Positions 38,900-47,504 of a DNA stretch of 64,000 bases are shown here, in pieces. Both the position numbers and the translations under genes were made by a program. Origin of the DNA: JAVVHH01 sp963835135 (lineage in GTDB: Bacteria; Pseudomonadota; Alphaproteobacteria; Acetobacterales; Acetobacteraceae); NCBI GenBank assembly GCA_963835135.1, contig CAWIEF010000002.1, positions 688,573 to 752,572 on the forward strand. The letters are read 5' to 3'. The notes under the pieces are model-generated. The model had not been told where the DNA came from and made no database searches. It was given only the letters and a program-made list of their open reading frames with translations. Every line of letters starts with the position of its first letter. The stretch's first letter is position 1.

Positions 38900-40746
38900 G
38901 GCGAACCGACGTTGAGGAGCATCGGCGTAGTATCCCTTCGCATCTCGGCGGCCCCGAGCGTCGCATCGACGGTGCACACCACGCCGTCGTGCCTGAACTC
39001 GAGCGTGATGGCGGCCTCGAGATCCTGGCTGAGGCTGCGTTCGATGAGCCGCGTGCCGAAGCCGCGCCGGGTCGGGACAGCGACAGGAGGACCGCCACGC
39101 TCGGCCCAAACGAGGTGCAGCCGGCCGCGGATGACGGTCCAGCGCAGCTCGACCCGGCCCTCGGGGGCCTGGGTCGACAACGCTCCGTATTTCAGCGCGT
39201 TCGTCGCCAGTTCATGCAGCGCCATGGCCAACGCCACGGCTTCGCGCGGCAACAATCTCGCCGGCGGCCCCGATATCTCGAAACGGTCGTCATCCGGGCC
39301 GCCGTGGGCGGCCAAGGCACTGGCCACGACGTCGCGGAGATCAGCGCTCTCCCAGCTCTCCCGGGTGAGCACGTCATGCGTCGTCGCCAGCGACTGCAAC
39401 CGGCTGAGCAGGGCGTCGACCGTGTCACGATCCGCGCCGCGCATGGTCTGGGACGCCACCGCCATGACGGTCGCCAGCGTGTTCTTCACGCGGTGGTTCA
39501 GCTCGTGGACCATCAGGCGCAGGCGCTCTTCCGAGCGCTTCCGCTCGGTGATCTCGATCGAGACGCCCACCAATCCCTCGACGACGCCGTCGGACGTGCG
39601 GAGCGGCGTCTTCGTGGACAGCCATACCCGCGGCCGGCCGCCCTCGGTGCCAACCAGCTCCTCCAGCTCTTCGGTGCAGCCGTGCTCCATGATCCGCAGA
39701 TCGGTCGCCATCACCGCCTCCGCTTGCGGCCGGCTGTCGAACAGGTCGAGGTCGGTCCGTCCTGCGATGTCGGCCCAGGACCGGTCGAACACCGTCTGCA
39801 GCTGCGGGTTGGCGAGCACGAACCGCCCCTGGCGATCTTTGGCGTAGATGAGCCCAGGCGCCGCAGCGACGATGCCGCGCAGGAGCGTATCGGTGCGCCG
39901 CTGCTCGCGCTCGGCACGACGCGACGCTGTCACGTCGGTGAGCGCCTCGAGCACCTCGCCCGCTTGATCGGCCGCCTCGCGCCGGAGCAGCTTGCGAGCC
40001 TCGACGGTCACCACCCTCCCATCTTTCGCAGTGTGGGTCAGGTCGCCGGTCCAGACGCCCTCCCGCTCGAGCGCGGCTTCGATGTCGGCCACCGGCACCG
40101 GAAAGCTGGTGCGCAGGAGCTCATGCGCGTTCCGTCCGATCGCCTCGGCCGCGGTCCAGCCATACAGACGGGTGCACCCCTCTGACCAGAACTGGATCGT
40201 GCCATCCCGGTGTCGAGTCATGAACGTGCCGATATCGAGTGTGGCCAAAAGGTTCTGCAGCCGCGCTTCGTTGGCGGCCAAATGCGCGGTCCGCTCCGCC
40301 ACTTTAGCCTCCAGAGACGCATTGACCCGGCGCAGCTCCTCCTCCCTGGCCAGGAGTCGCTCGTTGGCGCGTTGCATTTGCCGGGGCGAGGGCAACGCCA
40401 GTGCTGCCGGGAGAAGCCGCCAGGTCGCGATCGCGGTCACGAGCGAGACGGCGGCCGTGGCGAGTTTGGTGTCCGCTTGGAGCGAGTAGGCCGGCACCCA
40501 GATCGTCAGCAAGTCGAGCCAGTGACTGGTGCCGCATAGGAGGATGAAGGCCGCGAACAGCCAGAAGACCGGCTTGAACACCAGGTCGGTTCGACGCTGC
40601 GCAAACCGCGCGATGGCGACTGGGAGCACGAAATAGGACAGAGCGGTTCCGGCGTCGCCCACGATGAACGACCAGATGAGCGATGGCTCCCACAGAAGGC
40701 AGAAGCCATGCGGTGTCAGGGACGCGTTCGAGAACCAGTTCGTCAA
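38896..40746 (-). CDS. Membrane HWE histidine kinase with ethylene-receptor-like sensor
   Basis: This 616-residue kinase has three N-terminal membrane helices (~20-115) carrying D31, Y38, P42, I68, C71 and H75 in the contexts VGDAGTALSYFVLP and FILLCGTSHWLDLL. These correspond to Arabidopsis ETR1 D25, Y32, P36, I62, C65 and H69, all at a constant +6. In ETR1 these form the Cu(I)/ethylene site. A coiled coil (~125-165), two PAS domains (~161-280 and ~285-402) and an HWE kinase follow, with the phospho-His at ~418 in VHELNHRVKNTLAT, N-box ALHELATNALKYG and LVWAERGGP. It is TTGA-coupled to its receiver. Confidence 0.88.
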   Translation of the reverse strand: MTNWFSNASLTPHGFCLLWEPSLIWSFIVGDAGTALSYFVLPVAIARFAQRRTDLVFKPVFWLFAAFILLCGTSHWLDLLTIWVPAYSLQADTKLATAAVSLVTAIATWRLLPAALALPSPRQMQRANERLLAREEELRRVNASLEAKVAERTAHLAANEARLQNLLATLDIGTFMTRHRDGTIQFWSEGCTRLYGWTAAEAIGRNAHELLRTSFPVPVADIEAALEREGVWTGDLTHTAKDGRVVTVEARKLLRREAADQAGEVLEALTDVTASRRAEREQRRTDTLLRGIVAAAPGLIYAKDRQGRFVLANPQLQTVFDRSWADIAGRTDLDLFDSRPQAEAVMATDLRIMEHGCTEELEELVGTEGGRPRVWLSTKTPLRTSDGVVEGLVGVSIEITERKRSEERLRLMVHELNHRVKNTLATVMAVASQTMRGADRDTVDALLSRLQSLATTHDVLTRESWESADLRDVVASALAAHGGPDDDRFEISGPPARLLPREAVALAMALHELATNALKYGALSTQAPEGRVELRWTVIRGRLHLVWAERGGPPVAVPTRRGFGTRLIERSLSQDLEAAITLEFRHDGVVCTVDATLGAAEMRRDTTPMLLNVGSP

Positions 40747-40890
40747 GGCTCAGCCACCGCAATGAGGTCGACCGGTCTAACATACACCGATGAACCGGTG
40801 GAGATCAAAAATCCCGAGCAAGAACAGGGAAGTAGACACATCGAGCGTTTAGTTCGTCCGTCACTGCGCCGAGCCTGGCTGCGCAGGAGC

Positions 40891-41802
40891 CTAGCGACCG
40901 TCTGCTCGCGCCCACAAGAATGTAAGTTCATGCTTGTTGTGCGCCAGATGGATCAGCCGCCCGCCCGGGATCGCCGCGAATGCGTCCTGCGCCGCGAAAT
41001 CCGTCTCGCCCTGGAACTTCACCGTGCAAACGATCCGGCCGGGCGCCCCAGCCCCGATCCAATTCGTTGCCAGCGCGTGTAGCCGGGCCGGATAGGCGAT
41101 GATGTCGCACACCAGCCAATCCACCGGCCGCGGCTCCAGCGCGAACGCGCTCTCCTGGAGCGTGCTCACCCCCGGCAGCGCTGCGACCGCCGGGTCGAGC
41201 GGCGCCTTGTCGACCGCGATCACATCTGCCCCCAATTGCGCCAAGGCCCAGGTCCATCCGCCCGGCGCCGCTCCAAGATCGAGGCAGCTTTCTCCGGGTC
41301 CCGGCCATACCCCGACGCGCGTCAGCGCCTCCCACAGCTTCAGGTAGGCCCGGCTCGGCGGCCCGATCCGGTCCTCCACGAACGCGCACTCGCCGCCCGG
41401 GAACGGGCTCGTCTTCGTCGCACTCAGCAGCAGCCGGTCCGGCGCGAGCAGTGTCCATGCTCCCAGATGCGAGGTCGGCGGCGCTTCGGGGAACCGCAGC
41501 GGCCGCGCCTTGACCGGCGGCAGCCGCTCCCCGATCAGCGCCATCCGCCGGTGATGCCCTGCCGCATAGGCCGCCCAGTTGCGTTGAACCGCGCGCAACG
41601 CGTCCGCCGCCGCCTTCACCGACGGAGCCGCCAGCTCCTGTGGCGCGGTCCATACATCCAACGCCCAAGCCGACGGGACCGGCAGGTCGGGCGACAGCGC
41701 CAGCCGCCCGTGCCATGCGTCGATCGCCACCCCCGCCCGCTGCAACTCCTGCAGCAGCGGTTGCTCGAACCCGTCCGCCGCCAGATACGCGCTCCGGATC
41801 AC
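40891..41802 (-). CDS. RlmM-like 23S rRNA 2'-O-methyltransferase
   Basis: The product is ~303 residues. The C-terminal half is an FtsJ/RrmJ-type methyltransferase: SCLDLGAAPGGWTWALAQLG (SAM site), VIAVDKAPLDP, WLVCDIIAYP and IVCTVKFQGE. The N-terminal half (SAYLAADGFEQPLLQELQRA) fits the THUMP-like part of RlmM, which methylates C2498 of 23S rRNA, although it is shorter than the 366-residue E. coli enzyme. The GTG at 41802 overlaps the DUF423 stop (GTGA). A much longer open frame upstream is antisense to the peptidase gene and is not used. Confidence 0.82.
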   Translation of the reverse strand: MIRSAYLAADGFEQPLLQELQRAGVAIDAWHGRLALSPDLPVPSAWALDVWTAPQELAAPSVKAAADALRAVQRNWAAYAAGHHRRMALIGERLPPVKARPLRFPEAPPTSHLGAWTLLAPDRLLLSATKTSPFPGGECAFVEDRIGPPSRAYLKLWEALTRVGVWPGPGESCLDLGAAPGGWTWALAQLGADVIAVDKAPLDPAVAALPGVSTLQESAFALEPRPVDWLVCDIIAYPARLHALATNWIGAGAPGRIVCTVKFQGETDFAAQDAFAAIPGGRLIHLAHNKHELTFLWARADGR

Positions 41803-42158
41803 CTCACCAGCGCAGACGCTGCAAACGCCAGCCATCCAAGCATCAGCGCCACGCCGCCGACCGGCGCCGTCAAGCCCAAATTCGGCCCGCCCACCGTGGG
41901 CGAATACACCGCCGCGCAGAACAGCGTCAGCCCGGCCGCGAAGAGCGCCCCGGCGACATGCGTCAGCCGGCCGCCCTGCGCGCCCCAGAACCCGACCGCG
42001 ATGATCGCCAGCGCGTGCCAGCCCAACATCTGCGCCGCGCTCGCCCGGGCCCGCGCAATCCCGGCATCCCCGCCCCCATGCGCCGACCCGGCCGCCGCGG
42101 CCACCGCAAGCAGCCCAACGATCGCGCCGAGCGCCACCCACCCACGATAAGACTGCAT
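41799..42158 (-). CDS. DUF423 membrane protein (YgdD-like)
   Basis: This 119-residue protein has four hydrophobic segments and the DUF423 landmarks WVALGAIVGLLAVAAAAGSA HGGG (N-terminus) and GALFAAGLTLFCAAVYS, then GLTAPVGGVALMLGWLAFA. GGAGGGG lies just before the ATG at 42158. The family is widespread and of unknown function. In many proteobacteria it neighbours rlmM (E. coli ygdD-rlmM), which this arrangement repeats with a GTGA overlap. Confidence 0.85.
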   Translation of the reverse strand: MQSYRGWVALGAIVGLLAVAAAAGSAHGGGDAGIARARASAAQMLGWHALAIIAVGFWGAQGGRLTHVAGALFAAGLTLFCAAVYSPTVGGPNLGLTAPVGGVALMLGWLAFAASALVR

Positions 42159-42198
42159 CACCCCTCCAAATCTGAGCGCAGGGGTGTACATTGAATTC

Positions 42199-43149
42199 AT
42201 GCCACGCGGCGACCTGTTTCCTGAGATCGGACCGTACGAGACCGGCTACATGCCGCTCGGCAACGGCCACGTGATGTACTGGGAGCAGGTCGGCGCCGCC
42301 CGTGGCTCTCCTGTGCTGTTTCTGCACGGCGGACCGGGAGCGGGCGCCGGGGCAGTGCACCGCCGCTTCTTCGACCCGCATTACTGGCGCGTCGTCATCT
42401 TCGACCAGCGCGGCGCCGGACGCTCCCGCCCGCTCGGCAGCCTGGTCGACAACACCACTCAAGACCTCGTCGACGACATCGAGACGCTCCGCCGCCATCT
42501 CGGCATCGACCGCTGGCTGCTGTTCGGCGGGTCGTGGGGCAGCACGCTCGCGCTCGCCTACGCCCAGGCCCATCCCGACCGGATCCGCGGCCTCGTGCTC
42601 CGAGGCGTCTTCCTCGGCCGCCCGTCCGAAGTCGACTGGTTCCTGCACGGCCTGGCCGCCGTCTTCCCCGACGCCCACGCCAACTTCGTCGGCCACCTCA
42701 CGGCCGAAGAGCGGGAGGACATCCTCGGCTCCTACCTCAAGCGCCTCACCAGCGGCGACCCGGCCGTCCACATGACCGCCGCCCGCGCCTGGTCCGTCTA
42801 CGAGGGCTCCTGCAGCACGCTCCTCCCGAGCCCCGACACCGTGACATCCTTCGCCCAGGATCGCAGCGCCCTCGGCCTGGCGCGCATCGAAGCCCACTAC
42901 TTCGCCCACAACCTGTTCCTGCCGCCCGAGGGCCTGCTCGGCAACATGGCCAAGATCGGCCACCTCCCCGGCGAGATCGTGCAGGGCCGCTACGACATGA
43001 TCTGCCCCGCTCGCACCGCGTTCGAACTCGCCGCACACTGGCCCGCCGCCCGCCTGACCGTGATCCCCGACGCCGGCCACTCCGCCCTCGAACCCGGCGT
43101 CCGCCGCGCCCTCGTCTCCGCCGTCGAACGGTTCAGGACGGTTCGCTAA
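42199..43149 (+). CDS. pip: Proline iminopeptidase
   Basis: This 316-residue alpha/beta hydrolase of the S33 family has the oxyanion region LFLHGGPGAGAGAVHRRFFD, VVIFDQRGAGRSRP, the nucleophile in LLFGGSWGSTLALAYAQAHP, Asp in GRYDMICP and His in DAGHSALEPGV. It releases N-terminal proline from peptides. The start is the ATG at 42199 (MPRGDLFPEI); a GTG at 42184 would add five residues. The gene is divergent from the DUF423 gene with a ~40-bp gap. Confidence 0.93.
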   Translation: MPRGDLFPEIGPYETGYMPLGNGHVMYWEQVGAARGSPVLFLHGGPGAGAGAVHRRFFDPHYWRVVIFDQRGAGRSRPLGSLVDNTTQDLVDDIETLRRHLGIDRWLLFGGSWGSTLALAYAQAHPDRIRGLVLRGVFLGRPSEVDWFLHGLAAVFPDAHANFVGHLTAEEREDILGSYLKRLTSGDPAVHMTAARAWSVYEGSCSTLLPSPDTVTSFAQDRSALGLARIEAHYFAHNLFLPPEGLLGNMAKIGHLPGEIVQGRYDMICPARTAFELAAHWPAARLTVIPDAGHSALEPGVRRALVSAVERFRTVR

Positions 43150-43157
43150 TCCCAACC

Positions 43158-43175
43158 TCTCCCGCCGGCGGGAGA
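43158..43175. terminator. 18-bp perfect palindrome between convergent genes
   Basis: TCTCCCGCCGGCGGGAGA is a perfect palindrome, 8 bp after the peptidase stop and 22 bp from the stop of the convergent gene. It can form a hairpin on both transcripts, with a tight central loop and no T tract. Confidence 0.4.
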
Positions 43176-43196
43176 ATCGGCTTCGAGCATCCCGCC

Positions 43197-43481
43197 CTAG
43201 ATCATCATCCCCGCATTCGCCTGCATCGCCTCGAGTTCCGCGATCCTGTCCAGATGCTTGGCGATCCGCGTCCGGATCTCCCGCATGCCGACGTCGCTGG
43301 TGAACATGTAATCCAGGTACTCCCGGGTCGGTTGCGCTCCGCTCTCCAGCAACTGGATCGCCTCGCGCGATGCCTCTCGCAGCTTGATGCGTTCCCAGCG
43401 GACGAAGTTCTCGATGGTCAGGGCTTGCTCGCCCCGCACCGCCTCGAAATCGGCCTCGTTCTCCGTCTCTGGATCGCGCAT
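43197..43481 (-). CDS. Hypothetical helical protein (94 aa)
   Basis: The product is charged and helical (FVRWERIKLREASREAIQLL, then REIRTRIAKHLDRIAELEAM). Segments with heptad-like Leu/Ile spacing suggest a coiled coil. It has no signal peptide or membrane segment. Coding-like composition and an isolated position between terminators support a real gene, but I recognise no family. Confidence 0.6.
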   Translation of the reverse strand: MRDPETENEADFEAVRGEQALTIENFVRWERIKLREASREAIQLLESGAQPTREYLDYMFTSDVGMREIRTRIAKHLDRIAELEAMQANAGMMI

Positions 43482-43532
43482 CGCTGAAGCCCTTGGTTGC
43501 AGTGATACAACCTAATGGCGCAGCGACACTCC

Positions 43533-44279
43533 CTACAAGGTCCAGCCGCCGTCGATCACCATCGTCTGTCCGGTCACGAACTGGCTCTCATCGGCGCCGA
43601 GATACACCGCGAGCCCGGCGATCTCCTCCGGCGTCCCGAGCCGGCCCATGGCCTGCCGGGCGATGAAGGCCGCCCGCGCCTGGTCCAGCCCGCCCGATGC
43701 CGCCGCGTTGGCCGCGATGCGGTCTTGCAGGCTCGGCGTTTCGATCGTGCCGGGGCAGATCGCGTTGCAGCGGATCCCGTGCCTGACGAAATCGGCCGCC
43801 ACCGACTTGGTCAGCCCGATCACCGCCGCCTTGCTCGTCCCGTACACGCACCGCGCCGGCGCGCCCTTGATGCTGCTCGCGCCGCTGGACATGTTGATGA
43901 TGCTGCCCGCACCCCGCTCCACCATCCCCGGCAGCGCCGCCCGGATCGTGTGCGTCATGCTCCGCACGTTGAGCAACCAGGCGAAGTCCCACTCCGCATC
44001 GGTGGAGTCCAAGATGGTCCCCTGATGGACGAACCCGGCGCAGTTGAACAAGACATCGATCGCGCCGGCCGCGAACACCGCCTCCCGGATCGCCGCCCCG
44101 TCCGTCACGTCGAGCGTCCGTGTCTCGATGCCCGCGCCCAACTCCGCCAGCTTGGCTCCGTTCAGGTCGGTCGCGATCACCCGCGCGCCCTCGGCCGCAT
44201 AGGCCAGCGCCGTCGCCCGGCCGATGCCCTGCGCCGCGGCCGTGATGAACGCCGTTTTGCCTGCCAGACGCCCGCTCAT
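43533..44279 (-). CDS. SDR oxidoreductase, 2-keto-3-deoxy-L-fuconate dehydrogenase-like
   Basis: This 248-residue enzyme has ITAAAQGIGRATALAYAAEG (residues ~12-31), LFNCAGFVHQGTILD, catalytic Ser in NMSSGASSIKG, YGTSKAAVIGLTKSVAADFV, and RCNAICPGTIETPSLQDRI, then TGQTMVIDGGW. The last long motif is typical of 2-keto-3-deoxy-L-fuconate dehydrogenases and the related DHRS6. The gene follows the dehydratase gene directly, overlapping by one base (TGATG), which supports oxidation of a 2-keto-3-deoxy sugar acid. Confidence 0.85.
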   Translation of the reverse strand: MSGRLAGKTAFITAAAQGIGRATALAYAAEGARVIATDLNGAKLAELGAGIETRTLDVTDGAAIREAVFAAGAIDVLFNCAGFVHQGTILDSTDAEWDFAWLLNVRSMTHTIRAALPGMVERGAGSIINMSSGASSIKGAPARCVYGTSKAAVIGLTKSVAADFVRHGIRCNAICPGTIETPSLQDRIAANAAASGGLDQARAAFIARQAMGRLGTPEEIAGLAVYLGADESQFVTGQTMVIDGGWTL

Positions 44280-46066
44280 CAGTGGCTATGGCGGCTCTCG
44301 CCGCGCTCCTCGACGATGTTCAGATAAAGCGTTGCCGGTTCCAGGCACGCTCCGGTGGACATCTGGCCCACCATGCTCCGGTAGATCTCCTCCCAGGGCG
44401 TCTTGTTGTCGGTGTGCGGCGGCGACCATGCCTTTCGCCGGGCGGCGAGCTCCGATTCCGGGATCAGCACGTTCACGCTCCGCGCGTTCAGGTCGATCCG
44501 CAGCCGGTCGCCGTTCTGCAGCAGCCCCAGCCCGCCGCCGACCACCGCCTCGGGCGAGATGTTGAGGATGCTCGGGCTGCCGGACGTCCCGGACTGGCGG
44601 CCGTCGCCCATCGTCGGCAGGTCGTTGATGCCTCGCTTCAGCAGTGACGCCGGCGGCTGCATGTTCACCACCTCCGCGCTGCCGGGATAGCCCACCGGCC
44701 CGCAATTGCGGATCACCAGGATGCTATGCTCGTCGACCCCGAGCGCCGGGTCCTCGATGCGGTCGTGGTAGTCCTCCGGGCCTTCGAAGATGACCGCCTT
44801 GCCCTCGAACATGTTGGGGTGCGCCGGGTCGGCCAGGAACCGGTTGCGGAACTGCTCGTCCACGACGCTGACCTTCATGATCCCGGCGTCGAACAGGTTG
44901 CCCGAGAGCACGATGAATCCGGCCCGCTCCTTCATCGGCTGGCCATATGCCCGGATCACCTCCCGGTCGACGTCGACCGGCGGCGCCAGCACTTCGCCGA
45001 GCGTCTGCCCGGTGCAGGTCATCGCGTCGAGCTGCAGCTTGCCCGCGTCCTTCAGCTCGCGCAGCACCGCCGGCACGCCGCCGGCGCGGAAGAAGCCCTC
45101 GCCCAAGAAGCGCCCCGCCGGCTGCACGTCGGTCAGCAGCGGGATGTCGGCGCCCAGCCGCTGCCAATCGTCGAGCGTGTGGTCCACCCCCATGTGGCGC
45201 GCGATCGCGATCATGCTGATCGGGCAGTTGCTCGAGGCCCCGAGCGCGGCTGCGGCCACCACCGCGTTCTCGAACGCCTTCTTGGTCATGATGTCGGACG
45301 GCCGCAGGTTTTCGGCCACCATGCCCACGATCCGCTTGCCGGTCTCGTAGGCCATCCAGCCGCGCTCCTTATGCGGCCCCGGGATCGCCGCGCAGCCCGG
45401 CAGCGACATTCCCAGCGCCTCGGCCAGGCTGTTCATGCTCAGCGCCGTGCCCATCGTGTTGCAGTGCCCGACCGAGGACGCCGAGGCGGCCACCATGTCG
45501 AGGAACTTCTCGTAGTCGATCTTCTCCTCGGCCAGCAGCTTGCGCGCCTCCCAGACGATCGTGCCGGACCCGGCCAGCCGCCCCTTGAACCAGCCATCCA
45601 GCATTGGCCCGCCGGACAGCAGGATCGACGGGATGTTCACCGTCGCCGCCCCCATCAGCACCGCCGGCACCGTCTTGTCGCAGCCGGCCGTCAAAACGAC
45701 GCCGTCGATCGGATAGCCATGCAGCACTTCGACCAGGCTGAGATAGGCGAGATTGCGATCGAGCCCGGCTGTCGGCCGTTTGCCGGTCTCCTGGATCGGG
45801 TGGATCGGGAACTCCAGCGGAATGCCGCCCGCGTCTCTGATGCCGTCGCGAACCCGTTCGGCGAGGATGACGTGGTGTCGATTGCAGGGCGAGAGGTCCG
45901 ACCCAGTCTGCGCGATCCCGATGATCGGCTTGCCCGACCGCAGCTCCCCCGGCGTCAGCCCCCAATTCATGTAGCGCTCCAGGTAGAGCGCGGTCATGCC
46001 TGGGTTGGTGCGGTCATCGAACCAGCGACGGCTGCGCAGGCGTTGCGGCGGATTATGGTCGGGCAT
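44279..46066 (-). CDS. IlvD/Edd family sugar-acid dehydratase (L-arabinonate dehydratase-like)
   Basis: This 595-residue enzyme has Cys ligands for an Fe-S cluster at C61 (GSDLSPCNRHH), C129 (VLTAGCDKTVPAVLM) and C202 (SSVGHCNTMGTALSMNS), and the C-terminal DLPTMGDGRQSGTSGSPSIL. The spacing and the start RSRRWFDDRTNPGMTALYLE match the sugar-acid branch (L-arabinonate, D-xylonate, L-fuconate) rather than IlvD of valine synthesis. It dehydrates an aldonic acid to a 2-keto-3-deoxy acid, which the SDR encoded next could oxidise. The ATG at 46066 is preferred over an in-frame start 26 codons upstream. Confidence 0.88.
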   Translation of the reverse strand: MPDHNPPQRLRSRRWFDDRTNPGMTALYLERYMNWGLTPGELRSGKPIIGIAQTGSDLSPCNRHHVILAERVRDGIRDAGGIPLEFPIHPIQETGKRPTAGLDRNLAYLSLVEVLHGYPIDGVVLTAGCDKTVPAVLMGAATVNIPSILLSGGPMLDGWFKGRLAGSGTIVWEARKLLAEEKIDYEKFLDMVAASASSVGHCNTMGTALSMNSLAEALGMSLPGCAAIPGPHKERGWMAYETGKRIVGMVAENLRPSDIMTKKAFENAVVAAAALGASSNCPISMIAIARHMGVDHTLDDWQRLGADIPLLTDVQPAGRFLGEGFFRAGGVPAVLRELKDAGKLQLDAMTCTGQTLGEVLAPPVDVDREVIRAYGQPMKERAGFIVLSGNLFDAGIMKVSVVDEQFRNRFLADPAHPNMFEGKAVIFEGPEDYHDRIEDPALGVDEHSILVIRNCGPVGYPGSAEVVNMQPPASLLKRGINDLPTMGDGRQSGTSGSPSILNISPEAVVGGGLGLLQNGDRLRIDLNARSVNVLIPESELAARRKAWSPPHTDNKTPWEEIYRSMVGQMSTGACLEPATLYLNIVEERGESRHSH

Positions 46067-46145
46067 GGGCTGTCTCTGGCGGCGTTTATGCGCGCCAAAA
46101 CTGGTCGGGTGGCCACGGGGTGTCAATCCGTCCAGCCGTCCCATC

Positions 46146-46168
46146 GCCCTCTCCCGCGGAGAGAGGGC
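46146..46168. repeat. CCCTCTC-type inverted repeat in an intergenic gap
   Basis: GCCCTCTC (46146-46153) and GAGAGGGC (46161-46168) form an 8-bp inverted repeat with a 7-base loop, 10 bp downstream of a minus-strand stop codon. The sequence resembles the CCCTCTCCC/GGGAGAGGG intergenic repeats of many proteobacteria; GGGGTGAGGGTGG, often part of such repeats, appears ~50 bp away inside the gene end. It may act as a weak terminator. Confidence 0.4.
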
Positions 46169-46177
46169 GTCAGGCGA

Positions 46178-47446
46178 TCAGCCCCAGGCAGACGGGGGGA
46201 CGACTGGTCCACCAGCTGGGGTGAGGGTGGCCACAGACACATGCGGCCAAGCCAGACCGGTAAAGTTCAGGATGACGAGCTGGGAATATTGGATCTGCGT
46301 CGTCGTGAACGTGATGGTGCGCGGGGCGGTGATGGCGTGCGGTGGTGTGACCATGAAAGTCTGCCCGGGTTGTCCGGTCATCGAGCTGACGCTGGAGAGC
46401 TTCAACGCCGCTTGCCCGGGTTGAAAAACCGGGACATGCAGGACGTGCTGGACGGTCTCTATCCAAAAGATCGCCTCCATCTGGAAAGCCTGGGCGTTTG
46501 GATTGGCGGCAGCGGCGTCGCCGTCGAGGAACGCGATGTTGTCGGTACCGCCGCCGAAGGTGGGTTGCGGCGGCGGGGCGGGCGGCTTGGGCAAGAGGAT
46601 CGGCTTGCCCGGATTGGTGGTGATCGAGATTTCCGTCGTGCTCAGGATTGTCTGGCCGGCGATCGCATTGCGCAGCACGACGTTCGGATCATCCAACATC
46701 GCCTGAGTAATGGTTCCGGCCGCGATCCACGGGCCAAGGTTCTGCGGGATGCGGAACGTGGTCGTATTGGTCGCGGTTTGGCTCGGAAACCTGAACTTGG
46801 CGCCGTTCGGCAAGAAGTTCGGCGTGATGTCGACGCTGGGAATGGTGGGCTTGCCGGCGAAGGTCTTCGACGTGCCCTGCGCATTGATCGTCGTGCCGTG
46901 TGGGATCGACGCCATGCGGGAGACGGTGGGGCCCTCGGCCGGGTCGGTCGTGGACGGGACGGCCATCCACAAGCCGGGTTCGACATGGATGCCGATGCTT
47001 TGGCCGGCGGTGGTGACGTCGTTGATCGTCTGGCGGTACGGGATGCCGTTCAGGAAGGCGTCGGCCTGCACCGCGCCGCGGTTCGGCACCGAGCCGAGGC
47101 TGGGCGAGAACGACAGCGTTTCGGCGGTCAGGTTCAGCTCGAGCACGTTGTCCTTGATCGTGTCGGTCGGCGTGACCGGGAAATGCGTCGGCGTTTGCTG
47201 GCTGTTGGGGCGGAAGATGGTGTTGAATCCATGCCCCTCCCAGTCGCCAACGAACGCGGCCAGCGGCCCGAGGCTGGGTTGCAGCGCGGCGACCACGATC
47301 GGATTGAGCACCGCGGTGCTGCTCACTTGGCCGAAGCGGAAATTCGCCGGCACCGACTGCGTCGGCACCAGATTGACCTCAGGCAGGACGAGGGTGCCCA
47401 GGGCGAACTTCGACAGCGGGATGGTCGCGTTTGTAAGGTCGCTCAT
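46178..47446 (-). CDS. Conserved hypothetical protein, possible heme-binding/nitrobindin-like
   Basis: The 422-residue product has no signal peptide. Its N-terminal third contains LGPLAAFVGDWEGHGFNTIF and DNVLELNLTAETLSFSPSLG, reminiscent of the GxWxGxG opening of lipocalin-like nitrobindin barrels; then come HVEPGLWMAVPSTTDPAEGP and MASIPHGTTINAQGTSKTF. A Pro-rich linker (LLPKPPAPPPQPTFGGG) leads to a C-terminal beta-rich domain. Similar proteins are common in soil bacteria and fungi but uncharacterised. The heme-binding idea is only a family impression. AGG lies before the ATG at 47446. Confidence 0.6.
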   Translation of the reverse strand: MSDLTNATIPLSKFALGTLVLPEVNLVPTQSVPANFRFGQVSSTAVLNPIVVAALQPSLGPLAAFVGDWEGHGFNTIFRPNSQQTPTHFPVTPTDTIKDNVLELNLTAETLSFSPSLGSVPNRGAVQADAFLNGIPYRQTINDVTTAGQSIGIHVEPGLWMAVPSTTDPAEGPTVSRMASIPHGTTINAQGTSKTFAGKPTIPSVDITPNFLPNGAKFRFPSQTATNTTTFRIPQNLGPWIAAGTITQAMLDDPNVVLRNAIAGQTILSTTEISITTNPGKPILLPKPPAPPPQPTFGGGTDNIAFLDGDAAAANPNAQAFQMEAIFWIETVQHVLHVPVFQPGQAALKLSSVSSMTGQPGQTFMVTPPHAITAPRTITFTTTQIQYSQLVILNFTGLAWPHVSVATLTPAGGPVVPPSAWG

Positions 47447-47504
47447 TTTGTCGCCTTTCAATTCCGTTCGATACAATATCAAAACGGAATTGCGAATGCA
47501 ACGA

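Noticed and set aside
40891..43155. 754-codon minus-strand frame that would fuse the RlmM-like protein to a long N-terminal extension
   Set aside because: The extension is antisense to the proline iminopeptidase gene and DUF423 uses another frame; the GTGA overlap gives a normal-length start at 41802.
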